Assembly: GCA_902599665.1 (NCBI GenBank)
Contig: CACKGK010000005.1
Location: 18,281-82,280, forward strand
DNA: 64,000 nucleotides
Direction: 5' to 3'
From: an uncultured Pelagibacteraceae bacterium
Lineage (GTDB): Bacteria > Pseudomonadota > Alphaproteobacteria > Pelagibacterales > Pelagibacteraceae
The position numbers and the translations under genes were made by a program. Of this stretch, positions 9,121 to 19,359 are shown one piece after another. Numbering within the stretch: the first letter of the stretch is position 1; each line of letters begins with the position of its first letter. The notes under the pieces are model-generated. The model worked only from the letters and a program-made list of their open reading frames with translations. It did not search any database and had not been told where the DNA came from.

Positions 9121-12100
9121 ATGACAAAATATAGAGTTAATAAGACGAAACACGTAGATCAAACTAAAACAGTTTCATTCGATTTTGATGGAAAATCTTA
9201 TCACGGTTTTGAAGGTGATACTTTGGCATCTGCCCTACTTTCAAATGGAGTTCATTTAGTTGGTAGAAGTTTTAAATATCACCGACCAAGAGGAATAATG
9301 TCTTGTGGATCCGAAGAACCTAATGCGATATGCCAAATAAATGAAGATACAGATTTAACAGAACCTAATGTAAGAGCTACAGAGATAGAATTGTATGAAG
9401 GTTTAAAAGCCTCAAGTCAAAATTGTTGGCCCAGTGTTAATTTTGATATAGGAGGAATTAACAATTTTATATCTTCATTTATACCTGCAGGTTTTTATTA
9501 TAAGACTTTTATGTGGCCTAAAAGTTTCTGGAAAAAAATTTATGAACCGCTGATAAGATGGTCTGCAGGATTAGGGAAATCACCAACAAAACCCGATCCT
9601 GAATTGTATGACCATAAACATGTTCATTGTGATGTATTAATTATAGGTGGTGGTATTTCTGGAATTATAGCATCAAAAATTGCTGCTAAAAATAATTTTA
9701 AAACAATATTGATTGAAGATAAAAATATTCTTGGAGGGTCTACAATATTTCAAAAGAATGAAAATTATAAAATTAATGACAAATATTCAGGTGAATGGAT
9801 ATATGAGGAGATAGCAGAACTTAAAAAATTAGATAATATAACAATCAAAACTAGAACAAGCTTAGCAGCTTATCACAGTTATAATTACCTCTTAGCAAAA
9901 GAAAATATTTCAGACCATCTACCATTGGACAAAAGAAATGGTGGCATCAGACAGAGATTATGGAAAATCAGAGCTGATAAAGTAATAGTAGCAACTGGTG
10001 CTATAGAAAGACCCCTTGTATTTAATAATAATGATAGACCAGGAATAATGCTTTCTAACTCCGTTAAAAAATATTTAGACTTTTATGGTGTGTCTTGTGG
10101 ACTCAATAACGTGATATTTACTAATAATGATAGCGCTTATGAAACGGCTGTTTCCTTAAAAGAAAAAGGAATATCTGTCGAAATAATAGATATAAGAAAA
10201 AAATCTAATTCAAAAATTGTAAAAAATGCTGAACAACTTGGAGTTAAAATCTATTGGAACTCAACAGTAGTTAACACTTTTGGTCTTAGAAAAATAAATT
10301 CTATTGAGATAATGAACTTATCAGAAGATGGATCAAATGTAGTTGGAGATAAAAATAGAATTAATTGTGATTGTTTGGCGATAAGTGGTGGTTGGACACC
10401 AATGGTCCATATGCACACACAATCTGGTGGAAAGTTAGATTTTAGAGAAATTGATCAAACTTTTATACCAAACGAAATCGACAAAAATCATATTAATGTC
10501 GGTTCATGTAATGGTGACTTTGAACTTGAAGAAATAATTAATAATACAAATAAAAAGGTAAAGAATTTTTTGAAGGTCAGCGAAACTGAATTTGACAACA
10601 CTTCTGTACTAAACTCAAAAGAATTAGATAAAAGAAATATATGGCTACTACCAAATTATATATCAGAGGGTAAATGCAAATCTTTTATTGATTTTCAAAA
10701 TGACTCTACAGCAAAAGATATAAAACTTGCACTTAGAGAGGGTTTTAAGTCTATTGAACATGTAAAAAGATACACAACAACTGGTATGGCAACTGATCAA
10801 GGTAAATTATCCAACATGCATGCATTGGGTATTATTGCAGATACAGCTGGAGTTAAAATGGGTACATTAGGAACAACAACATTTAGACCTCCATTCACGC
10901 CATTAACTTTTGGATCAATAGTTGGAAGAAGTGTTGGTAATTTTTTTGATATAACAAGAAAAACGTCAATTCATGAATGGCACATTCAAAATGATGCTAA
11001 ATTCGAAAATGTTGGACAATGGAAAAGACCTTGGTACTACCCTATTAATGAAGAAGGTCTACATGATGCTGTTCAAAGAGAAAGTAAAGCGGCTAGAGAT
11101 AGTGCAGGAATTTTAGATGCCTCTACACTCGGGAAAATAGATATTCAAGGAACAGATGCATCTGAATTTTTAAATAGAGTATACACAAATGCATGGTCAA
11201 AATTAGGAATTGGAAAATGTAGATATGGATTAATGTTAAATGAAGATGGTATGGTTTATGATGATGGTGTTACGACAAGATTAGGTGAAAATCATTATTT
11301 AATGACTACAACGACTGGAGGAGCAGCAAATGTTCTTTCAAAACTTGAAGATTATTTACAAACAGAGTGGCCCGAGTTAGATGTTTACTTAACTTCAGTC
11401 ACCGACCACTACTCGACAGCAAGTATATGCGGTCCAAACTCTAAAAAAATATTAACAAAAATATTTCCAGATAAAGATTTTAGTGATGATGCTTTTCCTC
11501 ATATGTCTTATCAAAATGGCAAAATTGATGAGATTAATTGTAGAATAATGAGAATAAGTTTTACTGGCGAACTTAGCTATGAAATTAATATAGAATCAAA
11601 ATTTGGAAAATCGTTATGGGAAAAATGCATTGAGGCAGGAAAAGAATTTAAGATTACACCTTACGGAACAGAAACCATGCATTTATTAAGAGCTGAAAAA
11701 GGTTTTATTATTGTTGGTCAAGATACAGATGGAACTATGACGCCAATTGACCTTCAAATGGATTGGATTGTTAGCAAAAAAAAATACGATTTTATTGGAA
11801 AAAGATCACTTTATAGAAGTGATACTATTAGAGAAGATAGAAAACAACTTGTAGGATTACTCACGGATGATCCAAATGAAATTTTAGAAGAAGGAGCTCA
11901 GATTGTTTCTGATATGAGCAAAAAACCCGTAGAAATGATTGGGCATGTAACATCGAGTTACTTTAGCCCAAATTTAAACAAATCAATTGCGCTTGCTGTC
12001 GTAAAAAGTGGAAAAAAATTGAATGGACAAAAACTTATTGTACCAATGGAAAATAAAAACATAAATGTAACTGTTTCTGAATCTGTTTTTCTAGATAAAG

Positions 12101-12123
12101 AAAATAAGAGGATTAATGCTTAA
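9121..12123 (+). CDS. soxA: Sarcosine oxidase, alpha subunit
   Basis: At 1000 residues this is full length. The N-terminal part has a ferredoxin-like fold without cluster cysteines (FEGDTLASALLSNGVHLVG, then FKYHRPRGIMSCG). An NAD-binding Rossmann domain follows (DVLIIGGGISGIIASKIAAK near residue 177). The C-terminal third is a GcvT-like folate-binding domain (DASTLGKIDIQGTDASEFLNR, then SFTGELSYEINIES) that takes the methylene group to tetrahydrofolate. It abuts soxD and overlaps soxG by 8 bases. An NAD/FAD-dependent opine-type oxidase is unlikely given the complete BDAG context. Confidence 0.96.
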   Translation: MTKYRVNKTKHVDQTKTVSFDFDGKSYHGFEGDTLASALLSNGVHLVGRSFKYHRPRGIMSCGSEEPNAICQINEDTDLTEPNVRATEIELYEGLKASSQNCWPSVNFDIGGINNFISSFIPAGFYYKTFMWPKSFWKKIYEPLIRWSAGLGKSPTKPDPELYDHKHVHCDVLIIGGGISGIIASKIAAKNNFKTILIEDKNILGGSTIFQKNENYKINDKYSGEWIYEEIAELKKLDNITIKTRTSLAAYHSYNYLLAKENISDHLPLDKRNGGIRQRLWKIRADKVIVATGAIERPLVFNNNDRPGIMLSNSVKKYLDFYGVSCGLNNVIFTNNDSAYETAVSLKEKGISVEIIDIRKKSNSKIVKNAEQLGVKIYWNSTVVNTFGLRKINSIEIMNLSEDGSNVVGDKNRINCDCLAISGGWTPMVHMHTQSGGKLDFREIDQTFIPNEIDKNHINVGSCNGDFELEEIINNTNKKVKNFLKVSETEFDNTSVLNSKELDKRNIWLLPNYISEGKCKSFIDFQNDSTAKDIKLALREGFKSIEHVKRYTTTGMATDQGKLSNMHALGIIADTAGVKMGTLGTTTFRPPFTPLTFGSIVGRSVGNFFDITRKTSIHEWHIQNDAKFENVGQWKRPWYYPINEEGLHDAVQRESKAARDSAGILDASTLGKIDIQGTDASEFLNRVYTNAWSKLGIGKCRYGLMLNEDGMVYDDGVTTRLGENHYLMTTTTGGAANVLSKLEDYLQTEWPELDVYLTSVTDHYSTASICGPNSKKILTKIFPDKDFSDDAFPHMSYQNGKIDEINCRIMRISFTGELSYEINIESKFGKSLWEKCIEAGKEFKITPYGTETMHLLRAEKGFIIVGQDTDGTMTPIDLQMDWIVSKKKYDFIGKRSLYRSDTIREDRKQLVGLLTDDPNEILEEGAQIVSDMSKKPVEMIGHVTSSYFSPNLNKSIALAVVKSGKKLNGQKLIVPMENKNINVTVSESVFLDKENKRINA

Positions 12124-12661
12124 TAAAGAATATCCTAAATTTGAAAAAGGTTCATTTGAAGGTCTCGAAATTTCATTATCTGAACCAATTATAAAAATAA
12201 ATTTAAGAGGAAAAAAGAAAGAATTTTTTACCAAAATAGGAAAAATCTTATCTATAATTTTACCTATTGAGCCGAATACAAGTTCATCAAATCAACAATA
12301 CAATACATTATGGCTGAGTCCAGACGAATGGTTAGTATATTTTAACGGTGAAGATCGTCAATTATTCAATAACCTATTTAATGAAATTTCAAAACTCAAT
12401 TTTGGTTCAGTCGTTGATGTCTCAAATCAATGGATTTGTATTAATATAAAAGGTAATAAGACTTTTGATCTTCTTTCCTCCGGATCGCCATTTAATTTTG
12501 TAAGTTTCAAAAAAACTAAAAACTCAGTTACACAAACACTGTTAAATCATACAGATGTGATTATCCACCATAAAGAAATAAATGAAATTAATCTTTTTGT
12601 AAGAAGATCCTTTTCAGAAGATTTATGGTTGTGGATTAAGGACAGTGCTAGATTTATCTAA
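12116..12661 (+). CDS. soxG: Sarcosine oxidase, gamma subunit
   Basis: SoxG is the GcvT-related, non-catalytic fourth subunit and is poorly conserved between species. This 181-residue protein has TLWLSPDEWLVYFNG and SVVDVSNQWICINIKG, which match the family's best-kept segments (LWLGPDEWL, DVSxR). It ends with a SEDLWLWIKDSARF helix. It overlaps the soxA 3' end by 8 bases. Its last 39 bases also encode, on the other strand, the C-terminus of the MATE transporter. Position as the last gene of soxBDAG supports the call more than sequence does. Confidence 0.88.
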   Translation: MLNKEYPKFEKGSFEGLEISLSEPIIKINLRGKKKEFFTKIGKILSIILPIEPNTSSSNQQYNTLWLSPDEWLVYFNGEDRQLFNNLFNEISKLNFGSVVDVSNQWICINIKGNKTFDLLSSGSPFNFVSFKKTKNSVTQTLLNHTDVIIHHKEINEINLFVRRSFSEDLWLWIKDSARFI

Positions 12662-13984
12662 TTTTTTTTTTATATAATAGCTAACATACGTAAATAAAAG
12701 TATAGATAGAGTCCACTGGAAAACAAACCATAGCCAAAAAAAAGTATCAAAGTCTGCTGATAAGTATTTAGCTAAATAGAAAACACATATTGGCACTAGT
12801 ACATTTCTCATCATATTATTGACCATTGCATAATTTGACTTCTTCAAGCCCATAAAAAATCCATTAGATAAAAAGAAAATTGGGTAAGCTGGTAATATAA
12901 AAGCTGCAATTTTTAAATACCTTCTTCCATATTCTAATACGACTTCGTTGCTAGAAAAAAACCTTGGAACTATATCAGCTGTTAAATAAACTAATATCCC
13001 TGAAAAAACCATCAAGATAAGCCCATATTTAATTGAAACGAAGTAAGTCTCTTTAACTCTATCAAAGCTATTTGCACCAAAGTTTTGTGCTATAATTGAG
13101 ATTATTGCAGTATTTATTCCCAGTATTGGCAGTAAAACAACCTGCTCTATTCTCGTAGCTGCACCATAACCAGCAACTGCTAGCTCACTCGTTTGACCAA
13201 CATAAGTGAAAATAAATGTAGCTGCTACAGCATATCCACATATTGCAATTGATATAGGCATTGATTGAAAGAAAATATTTTTTAAATAAATAAATTTTAC
13301 ATTAAAAAATTCAATTGTAATTTTTTTAACACGTGGGTTTTGTAAAAGTTTAAAAAGAATAATAAGAAATGCTATTAATTGTGCAATAATTGTTGATAAA
13401 CCTATTCCCATCATTCCCATTGCAGGAATAAATAAAAACCCAAATATTAAGATGGGATTTAAAATTATGTTTAAGAGAAAACTGAGGATTAAAACATTTC
13501 TGTATGTTTTTGTGTCTCCTTCCGCATGTAAAAGTGAGTTTAATGAAACAACAAGGAAAAATAGGAATGATCCATAAAACATAATATTTGTATATTGGAG
13601 ACCCAAATTTGTAATTTCTTGAGTTGATCCCATCAGATCAAATACCTTTTCTGAAAAATAGAGTCCTATAAATGTGATAAAAACTGAAATTAGTAAACCG
13701 TAAATTATAATATGAGTAAAATAATACGAAGTATTTTTTTCATTTTTTTCACCAATACTATTACCTATTAATGAAGTTCCACCAACAGTAACACCAATAG
13801 ATGTTGCAACAATTATAAAGTATATTGGAAAAGATTTACTTAAAGCTGATAGAGCCTCTGGTGAAATTAGTCCAGAATAAAATGTATCTACAATATTGTA
13901 TAAGGTTTGAAAGAGGGTTCCAACGCTTGCTGGTATTGCAAGTTTTCTTATAAGTACAGGAATATTTTCTTTAAGCAAGTCCAT
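12623..13984 (-). CDS. MATE family efflux transporter
   Basis: The 453-residue protein is almost wholly hydrophobic, with about 12 predicted membrane spans in two related halves. It has the family's N-terminal pattern IPVLIRKLAIPASVGTLFQTLYNIVDTFYSGL and the central AVAGYGAATRIEQVVLLPILG. MATE proteins export cationic drugs and metabolites in exchange for Na+ or H+; the substrate here is unknown. The 3' end overlaps soxG convergently by 39 bases. It starts 17 bases after trhO on the same strand, so co-transcription is likely although no functional link is evident. Confidence 0.9.
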   Translation of the reverse strand: MDLLKENIPVLIRKLAIPASVGTLFQTLYNIVDTFYSGLISPEALSALSKSFPIYFIIVATSIGVTVGGTSLIGNSIGEKNEKNTSYYFTHIIIYGLLISVFITFIGLYFSEKVFDLMGSTQEITNLGLQYTNIMFYGSFLFFLVVSLNSLLHAEGDTKTYRNVLILSFLLNIILNPILIFGFLFIPAMGMMGIGLSTIIAQLIAFLIILFKLLQNPRVKKITIEFFNVKFIYLKNIFFQSMPISIAICGYAVAATFIFTYVGQTSELAVAGYGAATRIEQVVLLPILGINTAIISIIAQNFGANSFDRVKETYFVSIKYGLILMVFSGILVYLTADIVPRFFSSNEVVLEYGRRYLKIAAFILPAYPIFFLSNGFFMGLKKSNYAMVNNMMRNVLVPICVFYLAKYLSADFDTFFWLWFVFQWTLSILLFTYVSYYIKKKLDKSSTVLNPQP

Positions 13985-14001
13985 ATAAATTAATTATTAT
14001 T

Positions 14002-14904
14002 TTAATATTCTTTTTTGAAGATATGTCTCTTACCTAATTTTTTTGCAAGTAATATCTGTTTTTGCCTCATAGCAAATCTTGATTTTTGATCATCTGTTAA
14101 AGAATCGTGACATTTTGGACAATGAATGCCTTCTAAATATTTAGAAGATTTTTTTTCTTTGATAGAAACAGGTTTTCTGCAACCACTACAAATTGAATAA
14201 CTGCCCTGCATTAAGCCATGTTTTATTGAAACTCTATTATCAAAAACAAAACATTCGCCGTTCCATTGACTATTTTTTTTATTAATATTATTCAGATAGT
14301 TAATAATTCCTCCTTTTAAAACATATACATTTTTAAATCCTTTCTTTTTCAAATAAATATTTGCTTTTTCGCACCTGATACCACCTGTACAAAACATTGC
14401 TATTTTTTCGTTATTTTTAAATTGATTTAAATATTTAGGAAATTCACGAAAATTTTCTATATTTGGATTTAAAGATTTTTTAAAAGTACCGACATCATAC
14501 TCAAAAGATTTCCGTGCATCTATCAAAACTGTATTCTTTTTTTTAATTATTTTATTCCATTCCCTTGGATTTAGGTTGTTCTTAGGAAAATTATAGTTTC
14601 TAACTTTAAAACCCATTGGAACAACTTCCTTTTTGATTTTTATTTTAAGTTTATGAAATGGATTAAATTTACTATTAGAATTATTTTCTGAATTAAATTT
14701 TTTTATAGATAATATTTTTTTTAGAAGTTTATTGAATTTTAAAAGGTTATTTTTTTTATCTGAAATTGTTCCATTAACACCTTCGGGTGAAATTATTATT
14801 GTTCCTCTAATTTCATAATCTTTAAGATTATTTTCTAATCTATTTTTCAATTTTTTAAGATTATTAAGTTTTTTAAATTTATAAAAACCAAAAATATTGA
14901 ACAT
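14002..14904 (-). CDS. trhO: tRNA uridine-34 hydroxylase, rhodanese family (TrhO/YceA)
   Basis: TrhO hydroxylates U34 of certain tRNAs, the O2-dependent route toward 5-(carboxy)methoxyuridine. The 300-residue protein has an N-terminal ferredoxin-like domain with IRGTIIISPEGVNGTISD and VVPMGFKVRN. A rhodanese domain follows with the active cysteine in IAMFCTGGIRCEKANIYL. The C-terminal tail has two CxxC pairs (CSGCRKPVS and CPKCHDSL). Length is typical. The start overlaps the upstream methyltransferase stop by one base (TAATG). The partner enzymes CmoA/CmoB are not in this window. Confidence 0.92.
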   Translation of the reverse strand: MFNIFGFYKFKKLNNLKKLKNRLENNLKDYEIRGTIIISPEGVNGTISDKKNNLLKFNKLLKKILSIKKFNSENNSNSKFNPFHKLKIKIKKEVVPMGFKVRNYNFPKNNLNPREWNKIIKKKNTVLIDARKSFEYDVGTFKKSLNPNIENFREFPKYLNQFKNNEKIAMFCTGGIRCEKANIYLKKKGFKNVYVLKGGIINYLNNINKKNSQWNGECFVFDNRVSIKHGLMQGSYSICSGCRKPVSIKEKKSSKYLEGIHCPKCHDSLTDDQKSRFAMRQKQILLAKKLGKRHIFKKEY

Positions 14905-15554
14905 TATAAAACCCTACAAACAGTCATTCCATCTCCTAATGGGATAATTATTTGTTCGACCCTTTCATCAGTTGATACATGCTCATTTAATTCTCTAATA
15001 TTTAATGTAAATTTATCCATATTATCTTCATCTGCAACTTCACCATGCCATAAAACATTATCAATAATGATCAAACCACCTTTTTTTATTATTTTTAATG
15101 ATTTTTCATAATATTCTTTATAGTTAAGCTTATCAGCATCAATAAAAACCATATCATATTTTTGTTTTTTTAATTCATCTAAACTATCTAGCGCAGGTTT
15201 TACAATCGTTTGAATTTTTTTATCTTGATTGGCTTTCTTAAAAAAACTTACTGCGATCTTGTTTGTCTCTTTGTCTTTATCAAGTGCTGTAAGTTTTCCA
15301 TCATCAGGAAGTGCAAGGGCAATAGAAAGTGCACTTAAACCAGTAAAAGTTCCAATCTCAAGCACATTTTTTATATTAGATATTTTTATTATTAAATGGA
15401 GAAAATGACATTGAGATATTGCTACTTGCATTCTCTTTTCATTTCCAAGGGTATTATTATAATCTATGATTTCTTTTTGAACTGAGTTTAGTTTAAAACT
15501 AAAATTATTAATATATTTTTCAATTTTTTCAGAAATTTCAATATTCTTTCCCAT
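14904..15554 (-). CDS. Class I SAM-dependent O-methyltransferase (CCoAOMT-like)
   Basis: The 216-residue protein resembles the caffeoyl-CoA / catechol O-methyltransferase family found widely in bacteria. NVLEIGTFTGLSALSIALAL is the SAM-binding glycine-rich loop. DKLTALDKD is not literal here; the matching segment reads GKLTALDKDKET. YDMVFIDADKLNYKEYYE and IIIDNVLWHGEVAD carry the metal-binding acidic residues. The physiological substrate cannot be told from sequence. It is coupled by a one-base overlap to trhO, so a role in small-molecule or tRNA-related methylation are both open; neither is shown. Confidence 0.85.
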   Translation of the reverse strand: MGKNIEISEKIEKYINNFSFKLNSVQKEIIDYNNTLGNEKRMQVAISQCHFLHLIIKISNIKNVLEIGTFTGLSALSIALALPDDGKLTALDKDKETNKIAVSFFKKANQDKKIQTIVKPALDSLDELKKQKYDMVFIDADKLNYKEYYEKSLKIIKKGGLIIIDNVLWHGEVADEDNMDKFTLNIRELNEHVSTDERVEQIIIPLGDGMTVCRVL

Positions 15555-15591
15555 CTATCTTAATTATATAATGACTATAGGTTTAGTTAAA

Positions 15592-17067
15592 TTAAAGTTT
15601 CTTCTTTAATATTTCATTAATTAATTGAGGGTTAGCTTTTCCACCGGAAGCTTTCATTGCCTGTCCAACAAAGAAGCCAAATAGCTTTTCTTTTCCTTGT
15701 TTATACTCAATGGCTTTTTCTCTGTTATCATTGATTATTTTATCTATTAATGCCTCTAATGCTTTTGGATCACTTACTTGCTTCAACCCTTTTTCCTCAA
15801 CAATTATTTGAGGGTCTATGTCACCATTTAACATTAACTCAAATATTGTCTTAGCAATTTTTCCTGAGATTGTTCCATTTTTAATTAAATTAATCAATTT
15901 TGCCAAATTTTTTGCACTTATTGGACTTTGAGCAATTTCAATATTTTTTTCATTTAAAACTGCAAATAATTCTCCTGTAATCCAATTTACGGCTAGTTTC
16001 ATGTCACGGTTTTTACCCATTTTGGCAACAACTTCTTCAAAATATTTAGCTGTATCGATATCAGAGACCAATATTGTTGCATCATAAGGTGACACTTTAA
16101 ATTCATCAATAAATCTTTTCTTTTTATCATCTGGTAATTCAGGGATTTCAGATTTTAGTTTATCAATAAATTCATCCGTAACTTCTAATGGAAGTAAATC
16201 TGGATCTGGAAAGTATCTATAATCATGAGCATCTTCTTTCGACCTCATTGATCTTGTTTCATTTTTTTTTGTATCAAAAAGCCTTGTTTCTTGATCTATT
16301 TCTTGACCTTCTTCTATTAAATCGACTTGTCTATTTGCTTCATAAATAATTGCCATTTGCATGTATTTGATAGAATTAACATTTTTTATTTCACATCTTG
16401 TTCCTAAATCTGTTGAGCCTTTTATTCTTACAGACACATTAACATCAGCTCTTAATGATCCCTCTTGCATGTTCCCATCGCAAGTTCCTAAATATCTCAT
16501 AATAGATCTAAGTTTTTTTATATAGGCATTCACTTCATCTGGTGATCTTAGATCAGGCTTACTAACAATCTCCATTAAAGCTACACCTGATCTATTAAGA
16601 TCAACTAGTGTATTACTAGGATCAATATCATGAATACTTTTACCTGCATCCTGCTCTAAATGTAATCTTTCTATTCCAACCTGTTTTTGACCTTCAGGCA
16701 TATCCAAAATAACATTACCCTCACCCACGATTGGGTATTTATATTGTGAAATTTGATAACCCTGAGGTAAATCTGCATAAAAATAATTCTTTCTATCAAA
16801 AACAGACTTATTATTGATCTTAGCTTTCAAACCAATACCAGTTTTTATAGCTTGTTTAACACAAAATTCATTAATTACTGGAAGCATGCCTGGAAAAGCT
16901 GCATCAACTAAGCTTACTTGAGTATTAGGTTCAGCACCAAATTTAGTAGAAGAAGATGAAAAAAGTTTTGAATTTGATGTTACTTGAGCATGAACTTCAA
17001 GTCCTATAACAACTTCATAAACATTATCATTTCTTTCAATTAAATATTCCGAATTATTTTTAGACAT
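15592..17067 (-). CDS. gatB: Aspartyl/glutamyl-tRNA(Asn/Gln) amidotransferase subunit B
   Basis: GatB binds the misacylated Glu-tRNA(Gln) or Asp-tRNA(Asn) and activates it for amidation. The conserved [41 protein letters not shown] and [21 protein letters not shown] are present. The helical and YqeY-like tail domains end in [20 protein letters not shown]. The track begins at TTG 17082. I use ATG 17067 instead, because it overlaps the gatA stop by one base (TAATG) and gives the usual short lead before the core, for 491 residues. Order gatC-gatA-gatB is that of a dedicated operon. Confidence 0.95.
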   Translation of the reverse strand: MSKNNSEYLIERNDNVYEVVIGLEVHAQVTSNSKLFSSSSTKFGAEPNTQVSLVDAAFPGMLPVINEFCVKQAIKTGIGLKAKINNKSVFDRKNYFYADLPQGYQISQYKYPIVGEGNVILDMPEGQKQVGIERLHLEQDAGKSIHDIDPSNTLVDLNRSGVALMEIVSKPDLRSPDEVNAYIKKLRSIMRYLGTCDGNMQEGSLRADVNVSVRIKGSTDLGTRCEIKNVNSIKYMQMAIIYEANRQVDLIEEGQEIDQETRLFDTKKNETRSMRSKEDAHDYRYFPDPDLLPLEVTDEFIDKLKSEIPELPDDKKKRFIDEFKVSPYDATILVSDIDTAKYFEEVVAKMGKNRDMKLAVNWITGELFAVLNEKNIEIAQSPISAKNLAKLINLIKNGTISGKIAKTIFELMLNGDIDPQIIVEEKGLKQVSDPKALEALIDKIINDNREKAIEYKQGKEKLFGFFVGQAMKASGGKANPQLINEILKKKL

Positions 17068-18524
17068 TATTTCATCCACCAATCAGTTATATTATTTTTA
17101 TAATTGATTTTTTCCTCCATTGAATAAGCAATATTTAAAACTGTTTGTTCATCAAACGGTTTACCTATTATTTGTAAGCCCAATGGATAATTATTTTTAT
17201 CTACACCTGCAGGTATTGAAATCCCAGGTAAACCTGCAAGGTTTACTGGAACAGTAAATATATCATTTAAATACATTGAAACTGGATCATTAGATTTTTC
17301 TCCTATTTTAAATGCAGAGCTAGGTGTTGAGGGTGTCAAAATAGCATCTACTTTATTATAAGCTTGGTCAAAATCTTGTTTAATTAATTGTCTAACTTTT
17401 TGAGCTTTAAGATAGTAAGCATCATAGTATCCAGAAGATAAAACATAGGTGCCAATCATTACCCTTCTCTTTACTTCTTCACCAAATCCCTCTGACCTAG
17501 TTTTTTCATACATATCAATTAAATTTTTCCCGGAAGATCTTAGACCATATTTAACACCATCATATCTTGCTAAATTAGATGATGCTTCAGCTGGTGCTAC
17601 AATATAATAAGTTGGTAAAGCATATCTAGTATGAGGTAATGAAATGTCAATTATTTCTGTTCCACAATCTTTTGCATACTCAATACCTTTTTTCCAAAGT
17701 TTCTCAATTTCATCTGGCATCCCATCAACTCTATATTCTTTCGGAATACCGATTTTTAAGCCTTTAATATTTCTAGTTAGCTCTGATGAATAATTATTTC
17801 TTTTAAAATCAATTGAGGTTGAGTCTTTTTTATCAAATGATGAGATCACCTCTAAAAGAATGGAGCTATCTTTGACATCTTTGCTCATTGGACCTGCTTG
17901 ATCTAGAGATGATGCAAAAGCAACAATTCCATATCTTGAACAACTGCCATAAGTAGGTTTTAGTCCTACTGTACCAGTGAAGGAGGCAGGTTGCCTAATA
18001 GATCCACCAGTGTCAGTACCTATTGTTACAGGTGTTAAATTAGCTGCTAAAGCCGACGAAGAACCACCAGATGATCCACCAGGAACTAAATCTTCTGCGA
18101 TTGGGTTTTGAACATTGCCAAAAAAACTTGTTTCATTAGATGATCCCATTGCAAATTCATCACAATTAAGTTTGCCAAGCAATATGCCTCCTTCGTTCCA
18201 TATATTTTGTGTTACAGTAGATTCATAGGTAGGTACAAAATTATTTAAGATATTGCTTCCAGCTGTTGTTCTTACTTCATTTGTGCAAAAGAGATCTTTT
18301 ACAGCAATTGGAATGCCTGGAAGTTTTAAATCAAAATTTGGTTTATCATCAAACTCTTTTGAAAGTTTAAGACAATTTTCAAAATTTTCAGTTACATATA
18401 CATTTATTTTTTTTGACTTTTCAGCTCTATCAACAAAAGATTTTGCAGCTTCATTTGAAGATATTTTTTTCTCTTTAATATTTTTAATTAATTCATAAAG
18501 TGTTAAAGATGTTATTTCAGACAT
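17067..18524 (-). CDS. gatA: Aspartyl/glutamyl-tRNA(Asn/Gln) amidotransferase subunit A
   Basis: GatA is the glutaminase of GatCAB and releases ammonia from glutamine for tRNA-bound Glu or Asp. The amidase-signature triad is visible: the Lys in [12 protein letters not shown], the first Ser within [15 protein letters not shown], and the nucleophile Ser in [15 protein letters not shown]. At 485 residues it is full length. It shares one base with each of gatC and gatB. Presence of the complex implies that Gln-tRNA, Asn-tRNA or both are made by the indirect route. Confidence 0.97.
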   Translation of the reverse strand: MSEITSLTLYELIKNIKEKKISSNEAAKSFVDRAEKSKKINVYVTENFENCLKLSKEFDDKPNFDLKLPGIPIAVKDLFCTNEVRTTAGSNILNNFVPTYESTVTQNIWNEGGILLGKLNCDEFAMGSSNETSFFGNVQNPIAEDLVPGGSSGGSSSALAANLTPVTIGTDTGGSIRQPASFTGTVGLKPTYGSCSRYGIVAFASSLDQAGPMSKDVKDSSILLEVISSFDKKDSTSIDFKRNNYSSELTRNIKGLKIGIPKEYRVDGMPDEIEKLWKKGIEYAKDCGTEIIDISLPHTRYALPTYYIVAPAEASSNLARYDGVKYGLRSSGKNLIDMYEKTRSEGFGEEVKRRVMIGTYVLSSGYYDAYYLKAQKVRQLIKQDFDQAYNKVDAILTPSTPSSAFKIGEKSNDPVSMYLNDIFTVPVNLAGLPGISIPAGVDKNNYPLGLQIIGKPFDEQTVLNIAYSMEEKINYKNNITDWWMK

Positions 18525-18811
18525 TACTCAACAACTTTCGGTACAACAAAAAAATCATCATTTTTTTCTGGTGAATTTTTTAATATTTTTTCTCTTATAT
18601 TTTCACTAGTTATTTTATCATTTCTAAATCTTAACGTTGTTTCAGCTATAGAAGTTAATGGTTCAACATTATCTGTATTTAATTCATTTAATTTTTCAAT
18701 AAATTCAAATATTGAATTCATATCAGTTGCTAGTTTTTCTGCTTTTTTCTCATCTAGTGAGATTCTAGCTAATTTTGATATGTGTTTTACAGTTTTAAGA
18801 TCTATAGTCAT
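18524..18811 (-). CDS. gatC: Aspartyl/glutamyl-tRNA(Asn/Gln) amidotransferase subunit C
   Basis: GatC is the small subunit that stabilises GatA-GatB. I start at ATG 18811, giving 95 residues beginning MTIDLKTVKHISKLARISLDE, the normal family N-terminus. The track's start at 18841 adds ten residues (VVCDNIFYH and initiator) with no family support. The helical N-terminus, then ELNTDNVEPLTSIAE and the LRFRNDKITS segment, match GatC. It is first in gatCAB and diverges from ruvX across about 50 bases that must hold both promoters. Confidence 0.94.
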   Translation of the reverse strand: MTIDLKTVKHISKLARISLDEKKAEKLATDMNSIFEFIEKLNELNTDNVEPLTSIAETTLRFRNDKITSENIREKILKNSPEKNDDFFVVPKVVE

Positions 18812-18861
18812 ATGGTAAAAAATATTGTCGCAAACTACCACTTAAGTTAAAAATATACAAT

Positions 18862-19317
18862 ATGATCACAATTAATGAATTCAAATCAAAAGTATCAGAT
18901 GGATCAAGAATTATAGGTATAGATTTGGGTTCAAAAAGGATTGGAATTGCAATAAGCGATGGCAATCAAAAAATTGCTACACCTTATAAAACTTTAGAAA
19001 AAATAAAGTCTTCTAAATTAATTGAAGATATTAAGAGTATAATCAAAGAGAACGATGTCAAAGGCATAATAGTTGGGAATCCAATAAATATGGATGGTTC
19101 ATATGGAAAATCATCACAATCAGCTAAAGACATAGCAATCAATCTTGCAGATAAAATTAACATTCCTGTTTGTCTATGGGATGAAAGATTATCTACAGTT
19201 GGAGCTTTTAATTTGTCCAGTGAATTAGATATAAATGTTAGCAAAAGAGAGAAAGATATAGATAAATTTGCTGCAGCATTTATTTTACAAGGAGCCCTAG
19301 ATTATTTACAGAATTAA
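18862..19317 (+). CDS. ruvX: RuvX/YqgF family protein, putative pre-16S rRNA nuclease
   Basis: The 151-residue RNase H-fold protein has the family start IIGIDLGSKRIGIAISD with the catalytic Asp, GIIVGNPINMDGSYGKSSQSA, and VCLWDERLSTVGA followed by a C-terminal KEKDIDKFAAAFILQ. Members were first proposed as Holliday junction resolvases. E. coli YqgF was later linked to 5' maturation of 16S rRNA. It diverges from gatCAB and leads a plus-strand run to pyrB, which it may share transcripts with. Confidence 0.9.
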   Translation: MITINEFKSKVSDGSRIIGIDLGSKRIGIAISDGNQKIATPYKTLEKIKSSKLIEDIKSIIKENDVKGIIVGNPINMDGSYGKSSQSAKDIAINLADKINIPVCLWDERLSTVGAFNLSSELDINVSKREKDIDKFAAAFILQGALDYLQN

Positions 19318-19320
19318 TGC

Positions 19321-19349
19321 TTGCATAGTTAACTATATATAGCTATAGA
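19321..19349 (+). promoter_or_regulatory. Possible sigma-70 promoter for pyrB
   Basis: TTGCAT at 19321 and TATAGA at 19344 are separated by 17 bases. The spacer contains the palindrome ATAGTTAACTAT, partly overlapping the -35. Transcription would begin only a few bases before the pyrB ATG at 19360, so the message would be almost leaderless. AT-rich DNA produces such matches by chance, so support is moderate. Confidence 0.35.
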
Positions 19350-19359
19350 GTTAGTTTTA